From JBFLVU01 sp964589625 (GTDB lineage: Bacteria; Acidobacteriota; UBA4820; DSQY01), in assembly GCA_964589625.1 (NCBI GenBank), contig CAZPSH010000013.1:9621-73620 (forward strand): a stretch of 64,000 nucleotides of DNA, written 5' to 3'. Both the position numbers and the translations under genes were made by a program. This document shows positions 16,901-24,017 of the stretch, one piece after another. The notes under the pieces were generated by a model. That model had not been told where the DNA came from. It searched no databases and saw nothing but the letters and a program-made list of their open reading frames with translations. The first letter of the stretch is position 1. Every line of letters begins with the position of its first letter.

Positions 16901-17556
16901 GCCGTGCCCCGCAGGACGGGGCGGTCGGGCGAGAGGGCCCGGGCGCGGTGGGCCCGGACCAGTTCGTCGCTGACGAGGGCCCTCATGTCGTCGTCGGAGA
17001 GCTGCTCGATCTTCTGCACCTCGTGGGAGGTCCGGAATCCGTCGAAGAAGTGAAGGATCGGGATGCGCCCCTCGAGCGTGGCGGCCTGGGCGACCAGCGC
17101 GAGGTCCATAACCTCTTGGACGGAGGCGGAGGAGAGCAGGCCCCAGCCCGTGGCGCGGACCGCCATGACGTCGCTGTGGTCCCCGAAAATGGACAGGGCG
17201 TGCGTGGCCACCGTGCGCGCGGACACGTGAAAGACCGTGGAGGTGAGCTCCCCCGCGATCTTGAACATGTTCGGGATCATGAGGAGCAGGCCCTGGGAGG
17301 CGGTGAAGGTCGTGGTGAGGGCCCCCGTCTGGAGGGCTCCGTGGACGGACCCGGAGGCTCCGCCCTCGCTCTGGAGTTCGACGACGGTGGGGATCGTTCC
17401 CCAGATGTTCTTATGGCCTTCGGAGGACCACTGGTCGGCCCATTCCCCCATATTGGAGGAGGGGGTGATGGGATAGATGGCGCATACTTCGTTGGTCTTG
17501 TGCGCGACGTAGGCGGCGGCTTCGTTACCGTCGATCGTCACATTGCGTCTGGCCAT
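13969..17556 (-). CDS. nifJ: Pyruvate:ferredoxin (flavodoxin) oxidoreductase
   Basis: Single-chain PFOR (1195 residues) that converts pyruvate and CoA to acetyl-CoA, CO2 and reduced ferredoxin. Domain order is canonical. The N-terminal domain starts VTIDGNEAAAYVAHKTNEVCAIYPITPSS. The transketolase C-like and gamma domains follow, with FGLGSDGTVGANKNS-type sequence. The ferredoxin insert has CIQCGKCALVCP (C695 onwards) and CTGCGLCVAACP (C751 onwards). The C-terminal TPP domain holds ACAGCGETPY, GDGWAYDIGYGG and EVYSNTGGQCSKATP. Start ATG 17556 matches the family N-terminus. Promoter at 17693-17721. It is the strongest indicator of anaerobic or facultative metabolism in the window. Confidence 0.97.
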   Translation of the reverse strand: MARRNVTIDGNEAAAYVAHKTNEVCAIYPITPSSNMGEWADQWSSEGHKNIWGTIPTVVELQSEGGASGSVHGALQTGALTTTFTASQGLLLMIPNMFKIAGELTSTVFHVSARTVATHALSIFGDHSDVMAVRATGWGLLSSASVQEVMDLALVAQAATLEGRIPILHFFDGFRTSHEVQKIEQLSDDDMRALVSDELVRAHRARALSPDRPVLRGTAQNPDVFFQAREACNRYYQAFPSVVQTAMDKFAAVTGRSYHLFDYEGAPDAERVIVLMGSAAETVQETVDFLRRQGEKVGVLKVRLYRPFDGAAFIKALPWSVKTLAVLDRTKEPGATGEPLYQDIMTVLAEAQAAGTLPFRFPRVICGRYGLSSKEFTPAMVKAVFDEAAKEKAKNHFTVGIEDDVTGLSLTYDPSFIIESADVIRCLFYGLGSDGTVGANKNSIKIIGEETANYAQGYFVYDSKKSGSITVSHLRFGPRPIRSIYLVNSANFLACHAFVFLEKYDMLKDLVPGGVFLLNSPYGADEVWDKLPRSVQEQIIAKKARFYVIDGYKVAKETGMGGRVNTIMQTCFFAISGVLPKDEAIAAIKKSIEKTYGKKGEDVVRKNFEAVDQTLANLFEVAIPAQATSDFDRPPVVSDAAPEYVKTTLAKILANRGDEVRVSEMPCDGTFPTATAQWEKRNIALEIPVWDEKICIQCGKCALVCPHASIRIKAYDPALLKDAPATFKSMDYKGQEFKGMKYTVQVAPEDCTGCGLCVAACPAKDKSNARHKALDMADQIPLRLPERDNFEFFLSLPEVDRAAVKIDTVKGSQFLQPLFEFSGACAGCGETPYVKLLTQLFGDRAIIANATGCSSIYGANLPTTPYAVNRDGRGPAWSNSLFEDNAEFGYGFRLTLDKHNEYAREILERMRPDLGDGLVDGLLTGPQDDEAGIAAQRRRVAELKEKLASSSHPEARNLLSVADALVKKSVWVVGGDGWAYDIGYGGLDHVLASGRNVNVLVLDTEVYSNTGGQCSKATPMAAVAKFAAAGKPMPKKDLGLIAMSYGNIYVARVAMGASDAQTVKAFLEAEAYDGPSLIIAYSHCIAHGFDLMEGMAHQKEAVECGAWPLFRYNPDLAAGGKNPLKLDSKAPKISFADYALKETRFRMLTKSHPESAKRLLEIGDAEIKQRWRVYEQMASMAFGAGTAPEAEQKDS

Positions 17557-17692
17557 GCCTGGACTCCATATGCTTTGGGGGCGCCCCTGAGTGTCCCTTT
17601 TCCGCGCGCTGCCGACCCTAACCCGGTGCCGGGTGCCCTCCGCGTCCGATTCTCCGTTGGGGAGCGCAGCGACGGGAACCACGAAGGGGCAC

Positions 17693-17721
17693 ATTATAGG
17701 CGCGTCCCGCCCTTCCTCCAA
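17693..17721 (-). promoter_or_regulatory. Sigma70-type promoter for nifJ
   Basis: On the minus strand: TTGGAG (17721-17716), a 17-base spacer and a perfect TATAAT (17698-17693). Confidence 0.55.
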
Positions 17722-17878
17722 GGCAGGATGGCCCCAAGGGCCCGTTGCGGGCCAGAAATGGGGGAATTCCCCCAAGAAAGCCGGGCGAAGCGGAGGGCGG
17801 GCGCCACGGCGGAAATGGGATCGGAGACGTCCGTATCGTTGCGGGGAGCGAGGAGGGGGTGCATCGAGGCGCAATCGC

Positions 17879-17907
17879 TTGACAGCTTTGGGCTTGGCTC
17901 GTATGTT
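17879..17907 (+). promoter_or_regulatory. Sigma70-type promoter for the CheW-like pair
   Basis: Consensus TTGACA (17879-17884), a 17-base spacer and TATGTT (17902-17907). The predicted start falls near 17914, so the leader before GTG 17926 is only about 12 bases and is almost all ribosome site (AAGGAGG). Confidence 0.6.
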
Positions 17908-17925
17908 ACGGCAAGGAGGCGACGG

Positions 17926-18294
17926 GTGTCGGACTCATGGATTCTCGTGAGGGTGGCCGACCGTGGCACCCTGGCCCTTCCCTTTCCGGAGGTCGTGCGA
18001 ATCCTTCATCGGGGCGACTCCGATTGGGGTCCCCACCGGCCCTCGGCCTTGCACCTCGCTCGCATATTGGGGTGGGGCTCCGGGGAGCCCCGGCCGGGCG
18101 TGTTGCTCCTTCTCGCCGACGGGAAGGCGTGGCTCGCGGATGACGTGGTCCGTCCGGCCTCCTCCGGATGGGACTACTTGCCCATACCGGCGGCGTGCCT
18201 CCGGACGAAGCCGCCCTGGGCCCGGGCGATCCTGCGTTCCGGGCAGGGCCACGCCTTCGTCGTGGATGCCCGGGCCCTGGAGGCTCTGGCATGA
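17926..18294 (+). CDS. Small CheW-like protein (first of a tandem pair)
   Basis: A 122-residue protein with features of a CheW-like beta fold: SWILVRVADRGTLALPFPEVVRILH at the start, a hydrophobic strand GVLLLLADGKAWLADDVV in the middle, and LPIPAACLRTKPPWARAILRSGQGHAFVVDARAL at the end, the pattern of the second CheW lobe. Start GTG 17926 follows AAGGAGG with good spacing. The stop overlaps the next start (ATGA). CheW proteins couple chemoreceptors to CheA kinases, but this one is divergent and no receptor or CheA lies nearby. The CheW assignment is my reading of the pattern and should be tested by structure prediction. Confidence 0.65.
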   Translation: MSDSWILVRVADRGTLALPFPEVVRILHRGDSDWGPHRPSALHLARILGWGSGEPRPGVLLLLADGKAWLADDVVRPASSGWDYLPIPAACLRTKPPWARAILRSGQGHAFVVDARALEALA

Positions 18295-18686
18295 GCGGCG
18301 CGCTCCTCCTCTCGGTGGGGAATCTCCGCCTGGCCGTCCCGATGGCGGCGGTGGAGGCCGTCGTCCCGTGGGAGGCGCCGCTCGAGCTTCCCCACCGACA
18401 GCCCTGGCTGGCGGGTCTGTACCCCCGGTTGGGGGAGGCGGTGCCCGTCTTGAATCCGGAGAAGGTCCTCGGCGCCGCCGAGGAGGCTCCCGAGGTACTT
18501 CTCCTGTTGAGGCTCGACGGCCGCCCGCTGGCCATCCCAGGGAGAGAACCGAGGCGTTCCGAGGGCCTCCGGCCGGCAAAGGAGCCTGCTGACGGGCCCG
18601 GCATCGGGGACCGTGCGACCGCGCCCGGAGCCGAAGCCGGCGAAATGGACGTCGAAGCGCTTTACAGTGCCTGCGGCCTCCGGTAG
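18291..18686 (+). CDS. Small CheW-like protein (second of a tandem pair)
   Basis: 131 residues. The N-terminal 75 match CheW well: LLLSVGNLRLAVPMAAVEAVVPWEAP, then LPHRQPWLAGLYPRLGEAVPVLNPEKVLG, the region that in CheW reads as the LP..P..v.Gl..lrG...PV.dl...lG core. The C-terminal third is Pro/Gly-rich and ends in a short helix MDVEALYSACGL. It is translationally coupled to the preceding CheW-like gene. Its 3' end contains the promoter of the downstream REC gene. The two small adaptors and the REC protein probably form one signalling unit (inference). Confidence 0.7.
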   Translation: MSGALLLSVGNLRLAVPMAAVEAVVPWEAPLELPHRQPWLAGLYPRLGEAVPVLNPEKVLGAAEEAPEVLLLLRLDGRPLAIPGREPRRSEGLRPAKEPADGPGIGDRATAPGAEAGEMDVEALYSACGLR

Positions 18687-18689
18687 AAT
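18661..18689 (+). promoter_or_regulatory. Sigma70-type promoter for the REC-repeat gene
   Basis: TTTACA (18661-18666), a 17-base spacer and TAGAAT (18684-18689). It overlaps the stop codon of the upstream CheW-like gene, about 28 bases ahead of ATG 18717. Confidence 0.5.
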
Positions 18690-18716
18690 TCCGAGGATCG
18701 GATAAAGGGGAACGGG

Positions 18717-20765
18717 ATGCCAAAGAAAATCCTGCTCGCGGATGACAGTGTCACGATCCAGAAGGTGGTGGAACTCACTTTCGTGGACGGCGATTACCAG
18801 GTGACGAGCGTCTCCAACGGGAAACTGGCCGTCCAGAAACTCCAGCAGGACCGCCCCGACATCCTCCTCTGCGACGTCATCATGCCCGAAATGAACGGGT
18901 ACGACGTGGCGGCCTTCGTCAAGGGAAATCCGGCCTACTCGGGGATCCCCGTCATTCTCCTCACGGGCACCTTCGAGCCCTTCGACGAGGACAAGGCGAA
19001 GGCCTCCGGCGCCGACACGACCATCACAAAGCCCTTCGACTCCAAGATGCTCGTGGAGAAGGTGGAGGAGTTGATCCAGCGCAGGATGGTTTTCGAGTCC
19101 ACCGGTCCCGGGGAGTCCGCCCAGGTCTTCCACAGCCGGCAGGAGTTCACTCTCGAGGCGCCGCCCGTGTCCGGCACGGGACCCATGCCCCAGCTGGCAC
19201 CCGCCGAGCCCTCGCCTTTTGTGGCCGGGGAGCCCGAGTATCTCCTCCCGGGCGAGCCCGCGCCATCGGCGATCGAGGATACGGCCACCTCTTCGGACGC
19301 CTCGGGCCCCGCACCGGTCGCCGCCGGATTCTTCGAGCCCCTGGACACCGAGTCCCTGCCCGAGCCCGCCCAGTCGGAGACGCCGGAACCTCTTTCGCCG
19401 AAGGGTCTCCGTCCCGGTCCCTTCGATGGCGTGGATCTGGGGCCCATCACCGAGGCCGACGCCCTCTCTGAATCGGCCTTCGAGGATGTCCTTCCCCCGC
19501 CCGCTCCCCTGAAGGCTGAGGAGGTGGTTCTTCCGGCCGCCGATCTCGGCGCGCCCGAGGTGGACGCCCTGCCCGACGACGTCACCGTTCAGGAGCCCGT
19601 GCCCCGGCTGCCCGAGCCGGAGACGGGGGCGGAGGACTGGGGCATGCCGGAGCGGACGCCGCCGGCCCTGGAGGAGCCCTTCGTGGGCGAACTGGAAACA
19701 TCGCGGCTTCCCGCCGTGCCCGAGGGGCCCGCCTCGGAGGGATCCGCCGTCGAGGTGGTTCACTCCCTGACCGACCAGCAGGAGATGGTGTCCGAGGCGC
19801 ACAAGCTCCTCGACCACCGTCCGGATTTTCTGGAAGAGGCCCAGCGCTTGTCCCTCGAAACCCCCGACGCCGTGGAGGCCTCGGCGACCGTCGCCATGGC
19901 CATCCCGCCCGAGCCGGTGACCGATGCCTATCCGTCGCCGGAGGAGGCCTTCGAGCCCGCGGGCGGCCCCGTCGCTGGGGAAGCGTCCGGATCTCCGGTC
20001 GAACCGTCCGCCGATCTCCTGGAGGAGGCCGAAGGGACCGAACTGCTGGCGGCGGCGGGCACCTACCCGGTGATCCGGGAGACGGAGGAGGCCGTGGCGG
20101 CCTCCCCGGCCCTCGCCGACCAGGTTCGCACCGCGGCGGGCGAGGTGGTGCCGGGTTTGGTTCGAGACGCCCTGGAGGGGGAGGCGCCCTCCATCGTCCG
20201 TGCCCTCGTCGCCGCGATGGCCGCGGAGGCCGTCGGCGAGGCCATTTCCCGGCTGGCCCCGAGCGCCGTGCGGGAGGCGGGCCGCGCCCTGGTGGCCGAG
20301 GTCCTTCCTGGCGAAGTGGCCCGAGCCGTGGGGCTGGCCGCCCGGGACGAAGTCCTGCGCGAAGTGGAAGCGAGCGTTCCCGAAGCCGCTGGCCGGCTTG
20401 TGGCGGAGGCCGTGCCCGAGGCGGCGCGGACGGCGGCGGCGGATCTGGCCCCATCCATTCTGCGGGATGCCGCCGGACCGCTCGTGGCCGGATCCGTGGC
20501 ACAGGCCGTGGGTGCGATGGCTCCCGGCGCGGTGAAGGAGGCGGTGGAGGCCGCCGTGCCCGAGGCGATCCGCACGGCCCTGGCCGAAAGCCTTCCCGGC
20601 CTTGTGCGCGAGGCCGTGGCCCAGATGGTTCCGGAAATCGCCGCGCGGGAGATCCGGGCTCAGGCGGAGGCGGTCCTGCGCGAGGTCGCCTGGGAAGTGA
20701 TCCCTGAGATGGCCGAGTCCCTGATCCGGCGGCGGATCCAGGAACTGGAGGCGGAAGCGGGATAG
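18717..20765 (+). CDS. Response regulator receiver with long acidic linker and C-terminal helical repeats
   Basis: 682 residues. Residues 1-125 are a receiver domain (ADDS at 8-11, phospho-acceptor D53 in LLCDVIMPE, K105 in TITKPFD). The SVTIQKVVELTF helix recalls the receivers of myxobacterial motility proteins. Residues ~130-465 are a disordered Pro/Glu/Ala-rich linker. Residues ~466-682 are an Ala-rich tract in which a unit of about 12 residues recurs, centred on a proline followed by an amphipathic helix (VVPGLVRDAL, LAPSAVREAG, AVPEAIRTAL, SLPGLVREAV, MVPEIAAREI). It ends VAWEVIPEMAESLIRRRIQELE, a closing motif I associate with REC proteins of delta-type bacteria. No DNA-binding or enzymatic domain is seen, so output is probably by protein assembly. 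Confidence 0.85.
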   Translation: MPKKILLADDSVTIQKVVELTFVDGDYQVTSVSNGKLAVQKLQQDRPDILLCDVIMPEMNGYDVAAFVKGNPAYSGIPVILLTGTFEPFDEDKAKASGADTTITKPFDSKMLVEKVEELIQRRMVFESTGPGESAQVFHSRQEFTLEAPPVSGTGPMPQLAPAEPSPFVAGEPEYLLPGEPAPSAIEDTATSSDASGPAPVAAGFFEPLDTESLPEPAQSETPEPLSPKGLRPGPFDGVDLGPITEADALSESAFEDVLPPPAPLKAEEVVLPAADLGAPEVDALPDDVTVQEPVPRLPEPETGAEDWGMPERTPPALEEPFVGELETSRLPAVPEGPASEGSAVEVVHSLTDQQEMVSEAHKLLDHRPDFLEEAQRLSLETPDAVEASATVAMAIPPEPVTDAYPSPEEAFEPAGGPVAGEASGSPVEPSADLLEEAEGTELLAAAGTYPVIRETEEAVAASPALADQVRTAAGEVVPGLVRDALEGEAPSIVRALVAAMAAEAVGEAISRLAPSAVREAGRALVAEVLPGEVARAVGLAARDEVLREVEASVPEAAGRLVAEAVPEAARTAAADLAPSILRDAAGPLVAGSVAQAVGAMAPGAVKEAVEAAVPEAIRTALAESLPGLVREAVAQMVPEIAAREIRAQAEAVLREVAWEVIPEMAESLIRRRIQELEAEAG

Positions 20766-20876
20766 GCGCCCGTTCCTCCCGGACCCCAGCGTAAGGTCCC
20801 GGCCCCCGGGCCGGAAGGAAGAAGCCGTGTGCGGCGCTCCCGGGCGTCCCGGCCAGACCGAATCGGAGAGACGGCG

Positions 20877-20900
20877 AGGGCCCTCCGGGGCCTTCTTTCT
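20877..20900 (+). terminator. Candidate intrinsic terminator between the REC gene and valS
   Basis: GGCCC-TCCG-GGGCC stem-loop (20879-20892), extended by a G.T and an A-T pair and followed by TTCTTTCT. It lies 112 bases after the REC stop and 45 bases before valS. Confidence 0.5.
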
Positions 20901-20944
20901 GTGAAATCCACACCGGCGACGGCCCTGAAAGCATCGAGGAAGCG

Positions 20945-23608
20945 ATGGAAATCCCGAAGCAGTTCGACCCCAAGGAATGCGAGGAACGGATCTACGCCCG
21001 GTGGGAGCAGGAGGGGCGCTTCCAAGCGGACCCGGATTCCGGCAAGCCGCCGTTCGTCATCGTCATCCCTCCGCCCAACGTGACCGGCGCCCTGCATACG
21101 GGTCACGCCATGTTCGTCACCCTCCAGGACATTCTGGTCCGGTGGAAGCGCATGCAGGGCTTCGATGCGCTCTGGCTCCCAGGAACCGACCACGCAGGCA
21201 TCGCCACCCAGATGGTCGTGAGCAAGGAGATCGAAAAGAGGGGCATGAACCGCCTGGACCTCGGGCGGGAGGCCTTCGTGGAGAAGATCTGGGAGTGGCG
21301 CCGGGAAAAGGGCGACACCATACTCCTCCAGCTTCGGCGATTGGGGGCTTCCTGCGATTGGAGCCGGACCCGGTTCACCTTGGACGCGGACCTCTCCCGG
21401 GCCGTCCGGAAGGCCTTCGTGGACCTCTACGCGGAGGGGCTCATCTACCGCGGGGAGTACATGGTGAACTGGTGCCCGAAGTGCGGCACGGCCCTCTCGG
21501 ATCTCGAGGTGGAGCACGCCGACACCCGGGGCAAGCTGTGGCACATTCGCTACCCTGCCTCCGACGGCGGGGAGGGTGTCGTGGTGGCGACCACCCGGCC
21601 CGAGACCATGCTGGGAGATACCGGTGTGGCGGTACATCCGGACGACCCCCGCTACGAAAAGCTCGTGGGGCGAACGGTGGTTCTGCCCCTCGTGGGGCGT
21701 CACATCCCGGTGGTTGCCGACGCCATGGTGGATCGGGCCTTCGGAACGGGCGCCGTGAAGATCACGCCCTCCCACGATCCCAACGATTTCGAGGCGGGAC
21801 GGCGGCACGGGCTCGAGCGCGTCACGGTGATCGGGCTCGACGGGAAGATGACGCGGGAAGCGGGTGACGAATTTGCCGGCCTGGATCGCTACGCGGCCCG
21901 AAAAGCCGTCCTGGCGCGGCTAGAGGCGGAAGGCCTCCTGGTCAAAGTGGACGTTCACGCCCACGCCGTCGGCCACTGCCAGCGCTGCGACACGGTCGTG
22001 GAACCCGCCGTTTCCACCCAGTGGTTCCTGAAAATCGAGCCGCTGGCCGGTCCGGCGCGGAGGGCTGTTGAGGACGGAGAGATCCGGATGATTCCGGACC
22101 ACTGGAGGAAGGTCTACCTGAAGTGGATGAGCGAGATCCACGACTGGTGCATCTCCCGTCAGCTCTGGTGGGGCCACCGGATTCCGGCCTTCTCGTGCGG
22201 CTCCTGCGGCAAGTCCGCCGGCGTGGACGATCCGGACCGCCGTCTCGTCTCCATGGAGGATCTGAAGGCCTGCCCATACTGCGGGGGCGCGGTGCGGCAG
22301 GATCCGGACGTTCTCGACACCTGGTTCTCCAGCCAGCTGTGGCCCTTTTCCACCCTGGGTTGGCCCGACCGGTCCCGCGATCTGGAAAGGTACTACCCGA
22401 CGACGGTCATGGAGACGGGCTACGACATCCTGTTCTTTTGGGTGGCCCGGATGATCATGGCCGGCCTCAAGTTCACGGGGCGCCCCCCCTTCCGCGACGT
22501 CTTCCTGCACGGGCTGGTGCGGGACGCCCGCGGCCGGAAAATGAGCAAGACCCTGGGAAACGTCATCGACCCCCTGGAACTCATCGACGCCTATGGTGCG
22601 GACGCGGTCCGCTTCACCCTCGCGATCCTTTGCGTTCCCGGCACCGACGTGGCGCTGGATCCGAAGCGCATGGAGGGCTACAGGGCCTTCGCCAACAAGC
22701 TCTGGAACGCCGGCCGGTACGTCCTGATCCAGACCGGGGACACCGTACCGGCCGAGCCCGCGGAGGAGAACCTGTCCCTTTGGGACCGGTGGATCCTGGA
22801 GGAGCTGGACCGGACCGCCGCCCAGGTGGATGCTTCCCTCGCCGAGTTCCGCTTCTACGAGGCCGCCGACGCCCTGTACCACTTCGTTTGGCACCGCTAC
22901 TGCGACTGGTACGTCGAAGTGTCCAAAGTGGGCCTCTCTCCCTCTGTCCCTCCGGCCAGGCGCGAGGCCACCCGGTACGTCCTGTTCCGGGTCCTGGACG
23001 GGGTCCTCCGGCTCCTCCATCCCTTCATGCCCTTCCTCACGGAGGCCCTCTGGGAAAAAATGCCCGGACGCACCTCCCCCCTGGTCTCGGCGGAGTATCT
23101 GCGGCCGAGCGGAAAAACCGCCTCGAATGGAGAGGCCGTCCAGGCCCTGATGGACCTCGTCACGCAGATTCGCACCCTCCGCACCGAGCAGGGGCTTCCC
23201 CCGGGCCAATCCCTTGCCTTGCATGTTGTTCCGTTGGACCCCTCGGCGGCGCGGTGGCTCGAAGGATCGGCCCGCGCCGAGGTGGCGGCCCTCGCCCGGC
23301 TGGGAGAGGTTGGAGTGAGCGAGGTCTCTCCCGAAGGGGACGGCTGGCTCCCGGGGGTGGCTCTGAGGTACCGGTTCTACCTGGAGCGTCCCGCGGCTCA
23401 AAAGGACACGGCGGGGGAGGCGGAGAGGCTGAGGGCCGAACTCAGGAAGGCCACCGCGGAGCGCGACAAGTTCGCGGCGAAGCTGGGAAACCCCTCCTTC
23501 GTGGAGAAAGCGCCCCCGGAGGTGGTGGCGAAGAACCGGGCCATCCTGGAGGAGTACGAGCGGAAGGTCCGGGAAACGGAGGCCCTCCTGGCGAGGTTGG
23601 AGGATTGA
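20945..23608 (+). CDS. valS: Valyl-tRNA synthetase
   Basis: Class I aminoacyl-tRNA synthetase charging tRNA-Val (887 residues, normal size). It has PPPNVTGALHTGHA (HIGH-type motif, residues 51-54), a long CP1 editing domain (VATTRPETMLGDTGVAVHP, then GTGAVKITPSHDPNDFEAGRRHGL), zinc-finger-like CxxC pairs (CPKC, CQRC, CGSCGKS, CPYC) and the KMSKT signature at 532-536. The C-terminal coiled coil (EAERLRAELRKATAERDKFAAKL) is typical of ValRS. Start ATG 20945 has GAGGAAG upstream. Confidence 0.98.
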   Translation: MEIPKQFDPKECEERIYARWEQEGRFQADPDSGKPPFVIVIPPPNVTGALHTGHAMFVTLQDILVRWKRMQGFDALWLPGTDHAGIATQMVVSKEIEKRGMNRLDLGREAFVEKIWEWRREKGDTILLQLRRLGASCDWSRTRFTLDADLSRAVRKAFVDLYAEGLIYRGEYMVNWCPKCGTALSDLEVEHADTRGKLWHIRYPASDGGEGVVVATTRPETMLGDTGVAVHPDDPRYEKLVGRTVVLPLVGRHIPVVADAMVDRAFGTGAVKITPSHDPNDFEAGRRHGLERVTVIGLDGKMTREAGDEFAGLDRYAARKAVLARLEAEGLLVKVDVHAHAVGHCQRCDTVVEPAVSTQWFLKIEPLAGPARRAVEDGEIRMIPDHWRKVYLKWMSEIHDWCISRQLWWGHRIPAFSCGSCGKSAGVDDPDRRLVSMEDLKACPYCGGAVRQDPDVLDTWFSSQLWPFSTLGWPDRSRDLERYYPTTVMETGYDILFFWVARMIMAGLKFTGRPPFRDVFLHGLVRDARGRKMSKTLGNVIDPLELIDAYGADAVRFTLAILCVPGTDVALDPKRMEGYRAFANKLWNAGRYVLIQTGDTVPAEPAEENLSLWDRWILEELDRTAAQVDASLAEFRFYEAADALYHFVWHRYCDWYVEVSKVGLSPSVPPARREATRYVLFRVLDGVLRLLHPFMPFLTEALWEKMPGRTSPLVSAEYLRPSGKTASNGEAVQALMDLVTQIRTLRTEQGLPPGQSLALHVVPLDPSAARWLEGSARAEVAALARLGEVGVSEVSPEGDGWLPGVALRYRFYLERPAAQKDTAGEAERLRAELRKATAERDKFAAKLGNPSFVEKAPPEVVAKNRAILEEYERKVRETEALLARLED

Positions 23609-23657
23609 CACAAGCGAAACCCCGAGGCTACCCTCGGAACAGGGGGAGGAGGTGGTC

Positions 23658-24017
23658 ATGACACACTCGGAGCGAGGCGAGGGCAAGGTCGGACTCTTCA
23701 TCATGATCCTCCTGCTCGCGGCGGCGATCTACGTGCTCGTCAAGGTCGTTCCGCCCCGGGTCAATGCCTACGAGTTCAAGGACTACATCGAGACCTACGC
23801 CCGCACCGAATCCTGGACGCGGAACCAGGAGGAGATCCAAAAGGACCTCCTGGCCAAGGCGGCGGAGCTCAACCTGCCCGTGGAAAAAAAGCAGATCGTG
23901 GTCCAGAAGGAAGGGGCCTACGTGACGATTCGGGCGACCTTCGACGTTCCGGTGGATCTCAAGGTCCACAAGATGGTCCTCCACTACGACTTCAAACAGA
24001 GCGCCGAGCACTATTGA
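23658..24017 (+). CDS. Small single-pass membrane protein of unknown function (DUF4845-like)
   Basis: 119 residues. A basic/acidic N-terminus (THSERGEGKVG) precedes one hydrophobic helix (LFIMILLLAAAIYVLVKVV, residues ~14-33). A soluble, charged domain of about 85 residues follows (YEFKDYIETYARTESWTRNQEEIQKDLLAKAAELNLPV, then beta-strand-rich GAYVTIRATFDVPVDL). The layout resembles DUF4845-type proteins, but I cannot name a function. ATG 23658 is preferred to GTG 23652 because GGAGGAGG is well spaced from it. It overlaps the next gene as TTGA. Confidence 0.8.
   Translation: MTHSERGEGKVGLFIMILLLAAAIYVLVKVVPPRVNAYEFKDYIETYARTESWTRNQEEIQKDLLAKAAELNLPVEKKQIVVQKEGAYVTIRATFDVPVDLKVHKMVLHYDFKQSAEHY

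Larger units (their letters stand above)
17557..17925. promoter_or_regulatory. Divergent intergenic region between nifJ and the CheW-like genes
   Basis: 369 bases without a gene. It carries the leftward nifJ promoter (17693-17721) with a leader of about 130 bases, and the rightward CheW-like promoter (17879-17907). I see no convincing operator or riboswitch; the nifJ leader has no strong terminator-like hairpin. Confidence 0.6.

Noticed and set aside
13093..18294. Very long plus-strand open frames (706 and 1016 codons) opposite nifJ and the DHOD-like gene
   Set aside because: They mirror the codon structure of nifJ on the other strand, have no ribosome sites or domains, and arise from high G+C. 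Only the last 122 codons (17926-18294) are a real gene.
19195..19209. TGGCAC-N5-GAGC resembling a sigma54 promoter
   Set aside because: It lies inside the REC gene with no gene start downstream. Such chance matches are frequent in this base composition, so only intergenic or suitably placed sites near the sigma54 regulator were kept.
20800..20840. CCGGAAGGAAGAAGCC resembling the SRP RNA tip
   Set aside because: The opposing strand lacks the conserved GGTCAGG side and the internal loop reads AGAAGCC instead of AGCAGCC; no SRP-like stem can be built.
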